DNA of 64,000 nucleotides from Rubrivivax sp. (GTDB taxonomy: Bacteria; Pseudomonadota; Gammaproteobacteria; Burkholderiales; Burkholderiaceae_C). Both the position numbers and the translations under genes were made by a program. The notes under the pieces were generated by a model. The model was not told the origin of the DNA. It saw only the letters and a list, made by a program, of their open reading frames with translations, and made no database searches. The stretch covers positions 1 through 64,000 of the forward strand of contig JAURZM010000057.1 in the NCBI GenBank assembly GCA_030653385.1, given 5' to 3'. Shown here piece by piece: positions 33,591-42,809 of this stretch. The stretch's first letter is position 1. Every line of letters begins with the position of its first letter.

Positions 33591-34597
33591 CACTCCAACT
33601 TGATGCCGCGTGTGGTGATGATGTCGCCCAGGATGCGCGTTTCTTCCTTCACGCGTGTGGCCAGGCCTTCGCTGCTGCTGCCTTGGGCGTCCCAGCCGCC
33701 GGTGAACAGGCGCTGCTTGGTGTCGGCTTCTTTCACCGCCGCCGGCACGTCGCGCGCCAGGCGGTCCAGCGCGGCCTTGCTCATCGTGGCCGGGCCGACC
33801 AGGGCGGTCCAGACTTCCAGCGGGATCATCTTCACACCGGCATCGGCCAGCGGTGCGACGTCCGGGGCCAGCGTGCTGCGCGGGCCGGTCAGTCCCACGG
33901 CGTTCAGCTTGCCGGCCTTCACCTGGGCCAACGCCAGGCCGGGCGGCACCAACGCCATCTGGATATGGCCGCCCAGCATGGCCGTCAACACCGCCGGGTT
34001 GCCGTTGTAGGGCACGTGAACGGCCTGGGTGTTGCCCAGCGCGGCCTTCACCACTTCCATGCCCAGGTGGCCCACCGAACCGATGCCCACCGAGCCGTAG
34101 CTCCACTTGTCAGCGGCGGCCCTGGCAGCGGCCACGAAGGCCGCACCCTGCGGCTGGTCCACTGGCGTCACCAGCACCAGCGGCGCGGTGGCCAGCAGGC
34201 TGATCAGGCTGAAGTCCTTGGCCGGATCGAAAGGCAGCTTCGGATTCAGGATCTTGGCCGACGTCAGGTTGCCGTTGATCACGACACCCAGCGTGTGGTC
34301 GTCGTTGGCCTTGGACACCAGGTCGGCCGACACATTGCCCGACGCGCCCGGCTTGTTTTCCACCACCACCGGCTGGCCCCAGGTCTTGGACAGGCTGTCG
34401 GCCAGCGCGCGCGCCGCGATGTCGGGTGTGCTGCCACCGGGGAAGCCGACCATGATCTTGACTGGCTTGCTGGGCCAGCTGGCGGTCTGCGCCAGGGTCG
34501 TGCCGGCCAGGGTCATCAGGGTCAGGCCGGTGCCGAGTGCGGTGACCAGGGCGGTGGTGACCGATCGGCGGCGCAGGCGCGGGTGGTGGGTGTTCAT
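33590..34597 (-). CDS. Bug/TctC-family solute-binding protein
   Basis: 335 residues. A Sec signal peptide (1-36, ending TLAQTA) is followed by the typical Bug start WPSKPVKIMVGFPGGSTPDIAAR, and the two-lobed domain with VVVENKPGASGNVSADLV and VHVPYNGNPAVLTAMLGG. It binds carboxylated or similar small solutes in the periplasm for a tripartite tricarboxylate transporter. The TctA and TctB membrane parts are not in the window, so it is an orphan here; Burkholderiales have many such orphans. It is coupled to the FAD oxidoreductase gene, which may act on its ligand. Confidence 0.9.
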   Translation of the reverse strand: MNTHHPRLRRRSVTTALVTALGTGLTLMTLAGTTLAQTASWPSKPVKIMVGFPGGSTPDIAARALADSLSKTWGQPVVVENKPGASGNVSADLVSKANDDHTLGVVINGNLTSAKILNPKLPFDPAKDFSLISLLATAPLVLVTPVDQPQGAAFVAAARAAADKWSYGSVGIGSVGHLGMEVVKAALGNTQAVHVPYNGNPAVLTAMLGGHIQMALVPPGLALAQVKAGKLNAVGLTGPRSTLAPDVAPLADAGVKMIPLEVWTALVGPATMSKAALDRLARDVPAAVKEADTKQRLFTGGWDAQGSSSEGLATRVKEETRILGDIITTRGIKLE

Positions 34598-34654
34598 CGG
34601 TTCTCCTTGATCTGACAGGGCGCGCAGTATCGCAGGGCTGGCTACGATGCCAAG

Positions 34655-35275
34655 GTGATCACCCTGGACCTGCTGCTGGCCACCACGGGCCTGTTGCTGG
34701 CGCTGGCGCTGCGCCCCTGGCGTGCACTGGCCGGCACCACGCCACCCTGGCCCGCGCTGGCCTGGTGGGCGGTACTGCCGCTGCTGTGGAGCCTGGATGC
34801 CATCACCGACATGCCGCTTTTGCAGCCGCTGTCGGGTGTGTGTGTGCTGCTGCTGATGCTGGGCTGGCCACTGACGGTGCTGATGCTGGTGCCGGTGACC
34901 GTCGTCATCGCGCTGCTGGCCGATGTGTCGGCGCTGGACGCCTTGCACCGCAGCGTCTGGCTCGGCCTGGTGCCGGCCACGCTGGCCATGCTGCTGGGTG
35001 CCGGCGTGCGCCGCTGGCTGCCGAAGCACCTGTTTGTCTACATCCTGGGGCGCGGGTTTTTTGCCACCGCGCTGGCCGTGGCCGGCGCCGGCTGGCTGGC
35101 GGCCCTTCTCTTTGGCGTGCCCACGACGCTGAGCCTGGCCGACGTGCTGCTGGCGCGTGGCCTGGCCGCGTCGGGCGACGCTTTCCTGACCGGCATGATG
35201 GTGGCGATCTGCGTGGCCTTCAGGCCGCAGTGGCTGGCGACCTACACCGACAAGCTCTATCTGCCGCGCGACTGA
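34655..35275 (+). CDS. COG3235-like polytopic membrane protein
   Basis: 206 residues with about six hydrophobic helices and a conserved-looking GRGFFATALAVAGAGWLAAL and GDAFLTGMMVAICVAFRPQWLATY near the end. It resembles the predicted membrane protein family COG3235; this assignment is from memory. The function is unknown. It starts with GTG and has no strong ribosome site, so the exact start is uncertain. It is an isolated plus-strand gene, divergent from the Bug gene and convergent with trkH. Confidence 0.65.
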   Translation: MITLDLLLATTGLLLALALRPWRALAGTTPPWPALAWWAVLPLLWSLDAITDMPLLQPLSGVCVLLLMLGWPLTVLMLVPVTVVIALLADVSALDALHRSVWLGLVPATLAMLLGAGVRRWLPKHLFVYILGRGFFATALAVAGAGWLAALLFGVPTTLSLADVLLARGLAASGDAFLTGMMVAICVAFRPQWLATYTDKLYLPRD

Positions 35276-35288
35276 AGGCTTGGACGCA

Positions 35289-36743
35289 TCACTTGCGCCA
35301 GAACTGCGGCGTGAACAGCACCAGCACCGCCAGCAGTTCCAACCGCCCCAGCACCATGGCAAAGGTGCAGACCCAGGTCTGGAAGTCACTCAGCCCACCG
35401 TAGTTGACCGAAGGCCCCACGTCGCCCAGGCCGGGCCCGATGTTGTTGACACAGGCGATGACGGCGGTGAAGGCGGTCACCACGTCCAGGCCGCTGAACA
35501 GCAGCAGCATCGTCAGCCCGACCAGCGAAGCCCCGTACATCATCATGTAGGCGATCACGCTTTGCATCACGCGGTCGCTCACCGCCACGCCACCCAGCAC
35601 GACAGGGTTGACGACGTTGGGGTGCACGATGCGCACCAGCTCGCGCCGCGACTGTTTCAGCAGCAGCAGCATGCGGATCATCTTGATGCCACCGCCGGTG
35701 CTGCCGGCACAGGTGGCAAAACAGCCCAGCAGGATCATCAACAGCGGCGCAAACAGCGGCCACTGGCCGTAGTCGTGCGACGCGTAGCCGGTGGTGGTGG
35801 CGATCGACACCACGTGGAATGCCGAGTGGCGCAAGGCCAGGGCCCAATCGTCGTAAGCGCCGGTGGCCAGCAGGTAGCCGGCGATCAGCACGATGCTGCC
35901 CAGCAGCGCGGCATAAAAAGCCTGCACCTCGGGGTTGCGCCACAAAGGCCGCAGCGAACGGGCGCGCCAGGCCACGAAGTACATCAAGAGGCTGATGCCC
36001 GACAGCATCATGAAAAAGATGGCCACTGCTTCGATGAGCGCGGAATTCCAGTGCCCGAAGCTGGCGTCGTGGCTGGAAAAACCCCCCAGGCTGACGGTGC
36101 TGCACATGTGCATGAAAGCGTCGGCCCAGCTCATGCCGGCCCAGCGGTAGGCCAGGAAACAACTCAGCGAAAGGCCGAAGTAGGTGCCCCAGATGACCCG
36201 CGCGGTGTCGGCGATGCGTGGCGTCAGCTTCTGGTCCTTCATCGGGCCCGACACCTCGGTCTTGAAGAGCTGCGAGCCGCCCACGCCGAGCATCGGCAGG
36301 ATGGCCACCGCCAGCACGATGATGCCCAGGCCACCGACCCACATCATGAAACAGCGCCACACGTTCACCGACAGCGGCAGCCGGTCCAGCCCCACCAGCG
36401 CCGTGGCGCCGGTGGCGGTGAAGGCCGACATCGATTCGAAGTAGGCGTCGGTCAGGCTCAGGCCCGGCACCGCCAGCATCAGCGGCAAGGCGCCGAACAC
36501 GGGCAGCACGGCCCAGGTCATGCCCACCAGCACAAAGCCGTCGCGCGGCTGCAGTTCGCGTCGGAAGCGGCGCGTCAAGGCGCTGAGCAGCAAGCCGATG
36601 ACCAGCGTGGCAATGGCGGCGGTCGTGAAAGCCGTCTGGCCTTCGTCGCCGCCCAGCACGGCAAAGGCCAGCGGCACCAGCATCAGCAGCGCAAACAGCA
36701 CGACCATGCGGCCGACCAGCGCGGAAACGGCAAGTGCGCCCAT
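35289..36743 (-). CDS. trkH: Trk potassium uptake channel subunit TrkH
   Basis: 484 residues with about 12 helices and four pore-loop repeats, for example SAFTATGATALVGLD and TCAGSTGGGIKMIRML. It moves K+ into the cell together with the regulatory TrkA protein encoded just upstream with a 3-bp gap. Length is normal for TrkH. The C-terminal region carries NNIGPGLGDVGPSVNYG, the fourth pore loop. Confidence 0.95.
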   Translation of the reverse strand: MGALAVSALVGRMVVLFALLMLVPLAFAVLGGDEGQTAFTTAAIATLVIGLLLSALTRRFRRELQPRDGFVLVGMTWAVLPVFGALPLMLAVPGLSLTDAYFESMSAFTATGATALVGLDRLPLSVNVWRCFMMWVGGLGIIVLAVAILPMLGVGGSQLFKTEVSGPMKDQKLTPRIADTARVIWGTYFGLSLSCFLAYRWAGMSWADAFMHMCSTVSLGGFSSHDASFGHWNSALIEAVAIFFMMLSGISLLMYFVAWRARSLRPLWRNPEVQAFYAALLGSIVLIAGYLLATGAYDDWALALRHSAFHVVSIATTTGYASHDYGQWPLFAPLLMILLGCFATCAGSTGGGIKMIRMLLLLKQSRRELVRIVHPNVVNPVVLGGVAVSDRVMQSVIAYMMMYGASLVGLTMLLLFSGLDVVTAFTAVIACVNNIGPGLGDVGPSVNYGGLSDFQTWVCTFAMVLGRLELLAVLVLFTPQFWRK

Positions 36744-36746
36744 GCC

Positions 36747-38171
36747 CTAGAACATGAAGGTGGCGCTGACCTGGAACAGTTTTTCGACCTCGCGCACCAT
36801 GCGTTTGCGTGGCACGAAGACGATGACGTGGTCGTTGGGCAGCACCACGGTGTCGTGGTGCGCGATGATGACCTCGGGCTTGGCGTCTTCACCCGCGTCG
36901 CTGCCGTCGGACCGGTGCAGCCCCCGCACGATCGCGCCCACCTGCGCGCCCTTGGGCAGGCCCACTTCGTCGATGCGGCGGCCCGCCATGCGGCAGGTCT
37001 TGCGGTCGCCGCGCACGATGGCTTCCAGCGCCTCGGCCGCACCACGGCGCAGGCTGTGCACCGCTTCGACGTCACCGCGCCGCACGAAGGCCAGCAACTC
37101 GCCCAGCACGGTGTGGCTGGGGCTGATGGCGATGTCGATGGTGGTGCCCTGCACCAGGTCGGCGTAAGCGCGGCGGTTGATCACCGCCAGCACCCGCTTG
37201 GCGCCCAGGCGCTTGGCCAGCAGGCAGGACATGATGTTGTCCTCGTCGTCGCTGGTCAGGGCCAGGAAGAGGTCCATGTCCTGCACGTTTTCATCGGCCA
37301 GCAGGTCTTCGTCGGTGCTGTCGCCCTTGAGCACCAGCACGTCGTTCGGCAGCTGTGTGGCCAGGTACTCGCAGCGCGTTTCGATGGGTTCGATGATCTT
37401 GATCTGGTAACTGGCCTGCACCTCACGCGCCAGGCGCAAGCCCACCTTGCCACCGCCGGCGATCATGATGCGCTTGACCGGCCGGTCGATGGAACGCAAC
37501 GCCCCCAGCACGGTGCGGATGTGTTCGGTGGCCGACAGCACAAAGACCTCGTCGCCCGGTTCGATGCGGGTGCTGCCTTCCAGCGTGGGCAGCACGGTGT
37601 CCTGCCGGTAGATGGCCACGATGCGCATGTCCACGTTCGGTACCAGCTGCGGAATCTCGGCCAGGCTGTGTTGCACCAGCGGCCCACCGGCCACCGCGCG
37701 CACCGCGATCAGGCTGACCAGGCCGTGGGCAAACTCCAGCACCTGCAGCGCCTCGGGGTACTCGATGAGCTTGCGGATGTAGGTGGTGACACTTTCTTCG
37801 GGGCAGATCACCCGGTCCACCGCAAAGCCGCTTTTTTCCATCAACGGGCTGCCGTTGACAAACTCCGGGCTGCGCAGGCGGGCAATGGTGGTCGGCACGT
37901 TGAAGATGTCGTGGGCCACCTTGCAGATCACCAGGTTGGTCTCGTCCAACGGCGCGCAGGCGATCAGCAGGTCGGTGTCTTCGATGCCGGCCTCGCGCAG
38001 CACGCTGGGCTGGATGCCGTTGCCGACCACACCCCGCAGGTCCAGCCGGTCCTGCAATTCGCGCAAACGGGCCGGGTTGGTGTCGATGACGGTGATGTCG
38101 TTGCGCTCGGACACCAGGCTTTCGGCCACGCTTTCGCCCACGCGCCCGGCACCCAGGATCAGGATCTTCAT
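36747..38171 (-). CDS. trkA: Trk system regulatory subunit TrkA
   Basis: 474 residues with two RCK units, each with a Rossmann NAD-binding start (MKILILGAGRVGESVAE and KRIMIAGGGKVGLRLARE) and a TrkA-C part. It binds NAD(H) and ATP/ADP and gates TrkH from the cytosol. The start at 38171 is the conserved MKIL; an upstream ATG at 38207 adds only a random-looking tail. trkA-trkH is a common operon in betaproteobacteria. Confidence 0.95.
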   Translation of the reverse strand: MKILILGAGRVGESVAESLVSERNDITVIDTNPARLRELQDRLDLRGVVGNGIQPSVLREAGIEDTDLLIACAPLDETNLVICKVAHDIFNVPTTIARLRSPEFVNGSPLMEKSGFAVDRVICPEESVTTYIRKLIEYPEALQVLEFAHGLVSLIAVRAVAGGPLVQHSLAEIPQLVPNVDMRIVAIYRQDTVLPTLEGSTRIEPGDEVFVLSATEHIRTVLGALRSIDRPVKRIMIAGGGKVGLRLAREVQASYQIKIIEPIETRCEYLATQLPNDVLVLKGDSTDEDLLADENVQDMDLFLALTSDDEDNIMSCLLAKRLGAKRVLAVINRRAYADLVQGTTIDIAISPSHTVLGELLAFVRRGDVEAVHSLRRGAAEALEAIVRGDRKTCRMAGRRIDEVGLPKGAQVGAIVRGLHRSDGSDAGEDAKPEVIIAHHDTVVLPNDHVIVFVPRKRMVREVEKLFQVSATFMF

Positions 38172-38260
38172 GTCATTGCCGCCCGGCCGCCCCGAAGGCG
38201 ATGACAAGCCCCTCGGGAGCAGCGAACGCGGTGAGCTTGAGGCAAATCCATAGGCCCAGT

Positions 38261-40408
38261 TTACGGGGCCGGCCGGCGTGTGCCCGCCGTCGGACCGCCC
38301 AGCGCCGCCTGCACGACCTGGCGCAACAGCGGCTGCAGCTGCAGCGCCAGGCGCTCGGCTTCACCTTCGTTGGCCACCCGGCGCTCGCGGCCCTGCCACA
38401 GCGCCGACAGCGTCGCCTGCTGCATGGCCAGCGCCGGGCCCAGGCGCTCAGCGGCAGCTTCGGGTGTCTGTTCGTGCACCAGCACCAGGTAACGCTGCAG
38501 CAGGCCCAGCGTGATGGGCGCCAGCGCAGTTTCGCTCCAGGTCGCAAAGCTGCGGTCGGTGCCACGCACCACGTTCAGGCCTTTGGCCATGCCGGCGGCG
38601 CCCAGCGCCCCCAGCAGGCCACCGGTCAGCAGGCCGGCACCCAGGGTCAGGCCGCCGCTCAGCACGTCGGCTTTCAAGCCCACCAGCGCACCGGAAAAAA
38701 CACCACCCACCAGCGCGGCACGGCCTTCGCCCAGCCGGCCCTTCACCTGCGCCGCCGCAGTGGATGGCACAGGAGCTGCGTCCTCCAGCGCGCGGCGGCC
38801 CAGCCAATGGGCCAGCGCATCGGCACCGGCACGCCATTCCACATCCAGCGCCGCGGTCAAGGCGGTGTTCGCGGCTTCGGCCTCCGCACGGCGGGCCAGG
38901 AAACCTTCGTCGGCCACCGGTTGGTGTGTGGCCGCGATGCGGCCCAGGCTGGCCGCGACCAGCCCCACGCCTTCGTCCAGCCGCTTTTGCTGCTGCGAAA
39001 GCCAGGCCTGGTGCAGGCGCGGCAGGCGCGGGTCGCCGGGGCGCGCGGTTTCCAGCGCCAGCAGCAGGCGGCCTTCGGCCAGCCAGCCGTCGTGCCGGTG
39101 TTGAAGGCTCAGGCGCGGAGGCTCGGCTTCGGGGCTGTCCACCAGCACCACCACCGGTCGGCCCAGTTCTTCCACCCAGGTGGGCGCGGCCTGGCCTGGG
39201 CGTGTGAGCAACAGCACCACGTCGGTGTCTTCACGCAGGCGTGCCAGCGGCGACTTCGCGCTGCCGGGCGACAACCAGCGCTGCCACCAGGCGGGCGCAG
39301 CGCTGGGCGCCACCACCGCGCCCTGCACACCGGCGGGCACGGGCAGCAGCTGCAGCTGGTCGCCTTCTTCGCTTTGCACCAGCGTCAAGGGCTGCGCCCG
39401 GGGTTCGTCCAGCGCCGACAGCGCGTGGCCGAACAGGCGCAGCGGAGGATGTTCGGCCGGCGCCACCCAGAGCAAGCGCACGACAGGCATCAGGCCTGGG
39501 CGCATCAGCGGATGCAGGGCCTCGAAGTAAGGGGTGTCTAGCGGCAGCGGAAAGTGCAGCGCCAGGCGCCGCGCACGTGCTGCCGCCAGCCAGGCCAGCA
39601 ACAGCCGGGGCAGCACGACGGCCAGCGCCAGCGTGGCTGCCAGCAGGTGGATCCAGGGCGCGGCGCTGGCCTGGGCGTCGGCGCCGGGCGCCAGCTGCAG
39701 CGGCGCCACTTCGGGCACGACGATGCCGGTGAGCAGCCTTGCCGGGGTCAGCAACAGGTCCAGCACCGCCTGCACGAGGGTCGCGTCCAGGAAAGTGCTC
39801 TGCCAGCCCACGCGGTAGTCCAGCACCAGGCCACGCAGGTACAGGCCGGCGACGAGCCCCAGCGCCAACGTGGCCGCCGCCACGTGCAGCAGCAGCGCCA
39901 AGCGCTGCAAGGTCAGCGGCGCAGCCTGGCGCGCCCACAGTGCGGCCACGCCGTCCTCGGCTCGCTGAGCCCAGCCCGCCAGCCACTTGCGCACACCACC
40001 CGACGGGCTGGGCACCAGCAGCCCCAGGTAGACGAAGCCGTTCCAGGCCACCACGGCCCAGACGGCGGGCGCCAGCAGGTTCACCCGTTGCGGCGGTCCC
40101 AGCTGGTCGGCCACGACCCCCAGCACCAAGCCGGCCAGCGCGGCCAACCAGACCCAGGCCGGGTGCCAGGCGCGGCGCCGCAGCCAGCGTTGCGCTGCGG
40201 GCAGGCGTGGCAGAAGGCGCTGCAGGGCCACCGCCGCGCGGGCCAGCACAAAACGTTCGGGGTCGGCACGCTCGCCCACGGCAGACACGGCCTGGCGCGT
40301 GGCCCAGCTGCGGTCCTCAGCCGTCCAGGTCTGCTCGGCCAGGGCACGGTCGCCAGCCGACTCGTGGGCTTGCAGCAGCAGAACCTGGCGGGCTTCGTCT
40401 TCGGTCAC
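38261..40408 (-). CDS. Fused DUF2868-DUF3482 membrane protein without a GTPase P-loop
   Basis: 715 residues. The N-terminal half is DUF2868-like (EDEARQVLLLQAHESAGD... and helices at about 95-150, 175-205 and 255-285). The C-terminal part, from about 560, is the helical DUF3482 end with its Gly/Ala-rich segment (ADVLSGGLTLGAGLLTGGL). In related genomes I recall these as two adjacent genes, the second with an Era-like GTPase domain. Here they form one chain, and the middle region (about 380-480) has no GxxxxGKS P-loop, so the GTPase looks lost or degenerate. Function unknown. The GTG at 40408 is the likely start; the upstream frame looks random. Confidence 0.7.
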   Translation of the reverse strand: MTEDEARQVLLLQAHESAGDRALAEQTWTAEDRSWATRQAVSAVGERADPERFVLARAAVALQRLLPRLPAAQRWLRRRAWHPAWVWLAALAGLVLGVVADQLGPPQRVNLLAPAVWAVVAWNGFVYLGLLVPSPSGGVRKWLAGWAQRAEDGVAALWARQAAPLTLQRLALLLHVAAATLALGLVAGLYLRGLVLDYRVGWQSTFLDATLVQAVLDLLLTPARLLTGIVVPEVAPLQLAPGADAQASAAPWIHLLAATLALAVVLPRLLLAWLAAARARRLALHFPLPLDTPYFEALHPLMRPGLMPVVRLLWVAPAEHPPLRLFGHALSALDEPRAQPLTLVQSEEGDQLQLLPVPAGVQGAVVAPSAAPAWWQRWLSPGSAKSPLARLREDTDVVLLLTRPGQAAPTWVEELGRPVVVLVDSPEAEPPRLSLQHRHDGWLAEGRLLLALETARPGDPRLPRLHQAWLSQQQKRLDEGVGLVAASLGRIAATHQPVADEGFLARRAEAEAANTALTAALDVEWRAGADALAHWLGRRALEDAAPVPSTAAAQVKGRLGEGRAALVGGVFSGALVGLKADVLSGGLTLGAGLLTGGLLGALGAAGMAKGLNVVRGTDRSFATWSETALAPITLGLLQRYLVLVHEQTPEAAAERLGPALAMQQATLSALWQGRERRVANEGEAERLALQLQPLLRQVVQAALGGPTAGTRRPAP

Positions 40409-40442
40409 AGGGGCGCAATGTAGCGCCCCGGGCCGAAGGGGC

Positions 40443-41051
40443 TCAGGCCTGGTGCAGCAGCGCCACCAGTTGCGCCTGGCTGTGGGTGCCGGTTTTTTCG
40501 TACATCTGGCCCACATGGGTGCGCACGGTGCTGATCTTCACGCCCAGCATCGCCGCGGCATGCGTGGGCCGCATGCCTTCACACAACATCTCGGCCAGGC
40601 GGGCCTGGGTGCGGGTGAAACGGAAGCGGCGGCGCATCGCGTCCACCCGCGTCAGTGTGACCCGTTCGATGGTGGCCAGCACCCAGCCGAAGCTGCCGGG
40701 CACACCGTCGCCCTGGCTCATGGCACGCAGCGTGATCTGCACCGGCGCGCCGCTTTCACCTTCCAGCGGCAGCGTCAGTTCCTGGCCTGCGGCCAGCACC
40801 GGCTGCCAGTGCGACAGCGGCACCCAGCGGCCGGCCTGGCGCAGCGCCAGGCGGCCACCGGCGTCCAGCCACAGGCCTTCGCGGCGTTCGATGCGGCGTG
40901 TGGCCGCCGGGTTGGCTTCGAGCACGGCGCCGTGTGCGTCGGTCACGAAGAGCGGCGTTTCCAGGCGTTCCAGCAGGCAGTGGCCCAGGGCGGCCAGGCG
41001 TTGGGCGCGGCCGGGGTTGCTGTGTGCGGCGGTGGTGGTTTGGGTGTGCAT
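40443..41051 (-). CDS. LuxR-type regulator with PAS-like N-domain
   Basis: 202 residues. An N-terminal PAS-like domain (LETPLFVTDAHGAVLEANPAA) is followed by a C-terminal LuxR helix-turn-helix (RFTRTQARLAEMLCEGM; AAMLGVKISTVRTHVGQMYEKTG). It probably senses a small ligand and regulates nearby genes such as the acyl-CoA dehydrogenase 124 bp upstream. A GGAGG site lies 10 bp before the ATG and is directly preceded by a run of nine C (G on the plus strand), which could vary in length. Confidence 0.88.
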   Translation of the reverse strand: MHTQTTTAAHSNPGRAQRLAALGHCLLERLETPLFVTDAHGAVLEANPAATRRIERREGLWLDAGGRLALRQAGRWVPLSHWQPVLAAGQELTLPLEGESGAPVQITLRAMSQGDGVPGSFGWVLATIERVTLTRVDAMRRRFRFTRTQARLAEMLCEGMRPTHAAAMLGVKISTVRTHVGQMYEKTGTHSQAQLVALLHQA

Positions 41052-41061
41052 GGTGTCCTCC

Positions 41062-41070
41062 GGGGGGGGG
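41062..41070. repeat. Nine-base homopolymer beside the ribosome site of the LuxR gene
   Basis: A run of nine G on the plus strand (C on the coding strand) directly abuts the GGAGG ribosome site of the regulator at 40443-41051. Tracts of this length are prone to slippage and could alter promoter spacing or ribosome access. It is the longest mononucleotide run that I noticed in the window. Confidence 0.6.
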
Positions 41071-41175
41071 TCGCAGGATCACGGGGATCCGATGCCTGCA
41101 TTGGGCGACCCGCCCGGTGTTTTGCCCATGACACCAAGGTATCCCCTGGCCGAAGGACGGGTGCGCTGCCCGCGT

Positions 41176-42306
41176 TCAACCCAATGCACGCCCGATCAGG
41201 ATCTTCTGCACCTCTGAAGTGCCTTCGTAGATCTGGCACACCCGCACGTCGCGGTAGATGCGCTCGACCGGGAAGTCGCTGACGTAGCCGTAACCACCGA
41301 AGACCTGAATGGCGTCGGAGCACACCTTCTCGGCCATTTCGCTGGCGAACAGCTTGGCCATGGCGGCTTCTTTCAGGCAGGGCCGGCCGGCGTCTTTCAA
41401 GCTCGCGGCGTGGTGGATCATCTGCCGCGCCACCTCGATCTGCGTGGCCATGTCGGCCAGCTTGAACTGCACCGCCTGGTGCTGGAAGATGGGCTGGCCG
41501 AAGCTCTGGCGGTCCTTGCTGTAGGCCAGCGCGACCTCGAAAGCGGCACGGGCCATGCCCACGGCCTGGCTGGCGATGCCGATGCGGCCACCCTCCAGGC
41601 CCGACAGCGCAATCTTCAGACCCATGCCTTCGTCGGCCAGCCGGTTGGCCACCGGCACGCGGCAGTTGTCGAACACGATCTGCGCCGTGTCGCTGGCATG
41701 CTGGCCCAGCTTGTCTTCGATGCGCGCCACCGTGTAGCCCGCGGTCTTCGTGGGCACGATGAAGGCGCTGATGCCCTTCTTGCCGGCGGCCTTGTCGGTG
41801 ACCGCCATGACGATGGCCACGTCGCCGTTTTTGCCGCTGGTGATGAACTGCTTGACGCCGTTGAGCAGGTAGTGGTCGCCGTCAAGCACCGCCGTGGTCT
41901 TCAAGCCACCGGCTTCGCTGCCCACGTGCGGTTCGGTCAGGCAAAAGGCACCCAGCATGTCGCCGCGTGCCAGCGGTTTCAGGAAACGTTCTTTCTGATC
42001 GTCGTTGCCATAGGCCATCAGGATCGAACACACGGGGCAGTTGTTGACACTGACCACGGTGCTGGTGGCGCCACAGCCGGCCGCCACTTCCTCCAGGATC
42101 AGCGCCAGCGCCAGGTAGTCCAGCCCCGCGCCGCCCCAGGTTTCGGGCACCGCCACGCCGTAACAGCCCAGCGCCGCCAGGCCCTTCAACTGCGCGGCCG
42201 GGAAGGTGTGGCCCTTGTCCCAGGCCGCGGCGTGGGGCGCGATTTCGGCCTGCACGTAGTTGCGCACGGCGTCTTGCACGGCGATGTGGTCTTCACTGAG
42301 CAACAT
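41176..42306 (-). CDS. Acyl-CoA dehydrogenase
   Basis: 376 residues of the FAD-dependent acyl-CoA dehydrogenase family: FCLTEPHVGSEAGGLKTTA and FITSGKNGDVAIVMAVTDK for FAD and substrate binding, DRQSFGQPIFQHQAVQF in the helical part, and the base region IQVFGGYGYVSDFPVERIYRD; the closing IYEGTSEVQKILIGR is typical. It resembles short-chain acyl-CoA (butyryl-CoA) dehydrogenases. It lies 47 bp after the NTF2-like gene in the aceK-thiolase run, which fits fatty-acid or ketone-body breakdown to acetyl-CoA. Confidence 0.92.
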   Translation of the reverse strand: MLLSEDHIAVQDAVRNYVQAEIAPHAAAWDKGHTFPAAQLKGLAALGCYGVAVPETWGGAGLDYLALALILEEVAAGCGATSTVVSVNNCPVCSILMAYGNDDQKERFLKPLARGDMLGAFCLTEPHVGSEAGGLKTTAVLDGDHYLLNGVKQFITSGKNGDVAIVMAVTDKAAGKKGISAFIVPTKTAGYTVARIEDKLGQHASDTAQIVFDNCRVPVANRLADEGMGLKIALSGLEGGRIGIASQAVGMARAAFEVALAYSKDRQSFGQPIFQHQAVQFKLADMATQIEVARQMIHHAASLKDAGRPCLKEAAMAKLFASEMAEKVCSDAIQVFGGYGYVSDFPVERIYRDVRVCQIYEGTSEVQKILIGRALG

Positions 42307-42353
42307 GGTCGATTCCCTGTGGGTTGGAGCGGGCGTGGGGCTGGCTCACCCGG

Positions 42354-42809
42354 TCATCGCTGTGGAGCGACCGTTGCCGGGGTTTTCATCGCCTGCAGGT
42401 CTTCCTGGTAGGCCACCGCCAGCAGCACACGTGGCCCCTGGGCCGTGTGCATGAGCTGATAGCCAGTGCCAAACTGCTGCAGCAGGCTGCCGTCGCGGCG
42501 CTGCAGCGTCCACTGCACGTGCACGAAGGCATGGGCCGGGCCAAGCGGCTGGACGTGCTCGATCAAGAAGTCGGCGCGGCCGTAGTCCTGACTGCGGTAC
42601 AGCTCGCACAGTGCGCGGTGATTGGCACGCATCGGTGCGTCTTCGGGCCACCAGGTCAGACGGGCGCCAGGACCGGTGCCATCGCCCTGGCCATGGCTGT
42701 CGGCGATGCCGCTGCCCACGTGCCACAGGTCGGCCACCGCATCGCCGTCCAGGCGGTTGAAAGCCTCGCGGTAGGTCACGAAAAAGGCCTGCACTTCGGT
42801 GTGGCTCAT
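42354..42809 (-). CDS. NTF2-like (SnoaL-type) protein
   Basis: 151 residues. The pattern [29 protein letters not shown] at the start, a middle part with ALCELYRSQDYGRADF and a closing beta part (HVQWTLQRRDGSLLQQFGTGYQL) fit the cone-shaped NTF2 fold. These bind small ligands or act as isomerases; no catalytic set can be named here. The ATG overlaps the RhtB exporter stop (ATGA), so the two are translated together. Confidence 0.75.
   Translation of the reverse strand: MSHTEVQAFFVTYREAFNRLDGDAVADLWHVGSGIADSHGQGDGTGPGARLTWWPEDAPMRANHRALCELYRSQDYGRADFLIEHVQPLGPAHAFVHVQWTLQRRDGSLLQQFGTGYQLMHTAQGPRVLLAVAYQEDLQAMKTPATVAPQR

Noticed and set aside
35280-38204. Open frame of 974 codons on the plus strand
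   Set aside because: Antisense to trkH and trkA, with a His/Gln-rich low-complexity product; both trk genes are certain.
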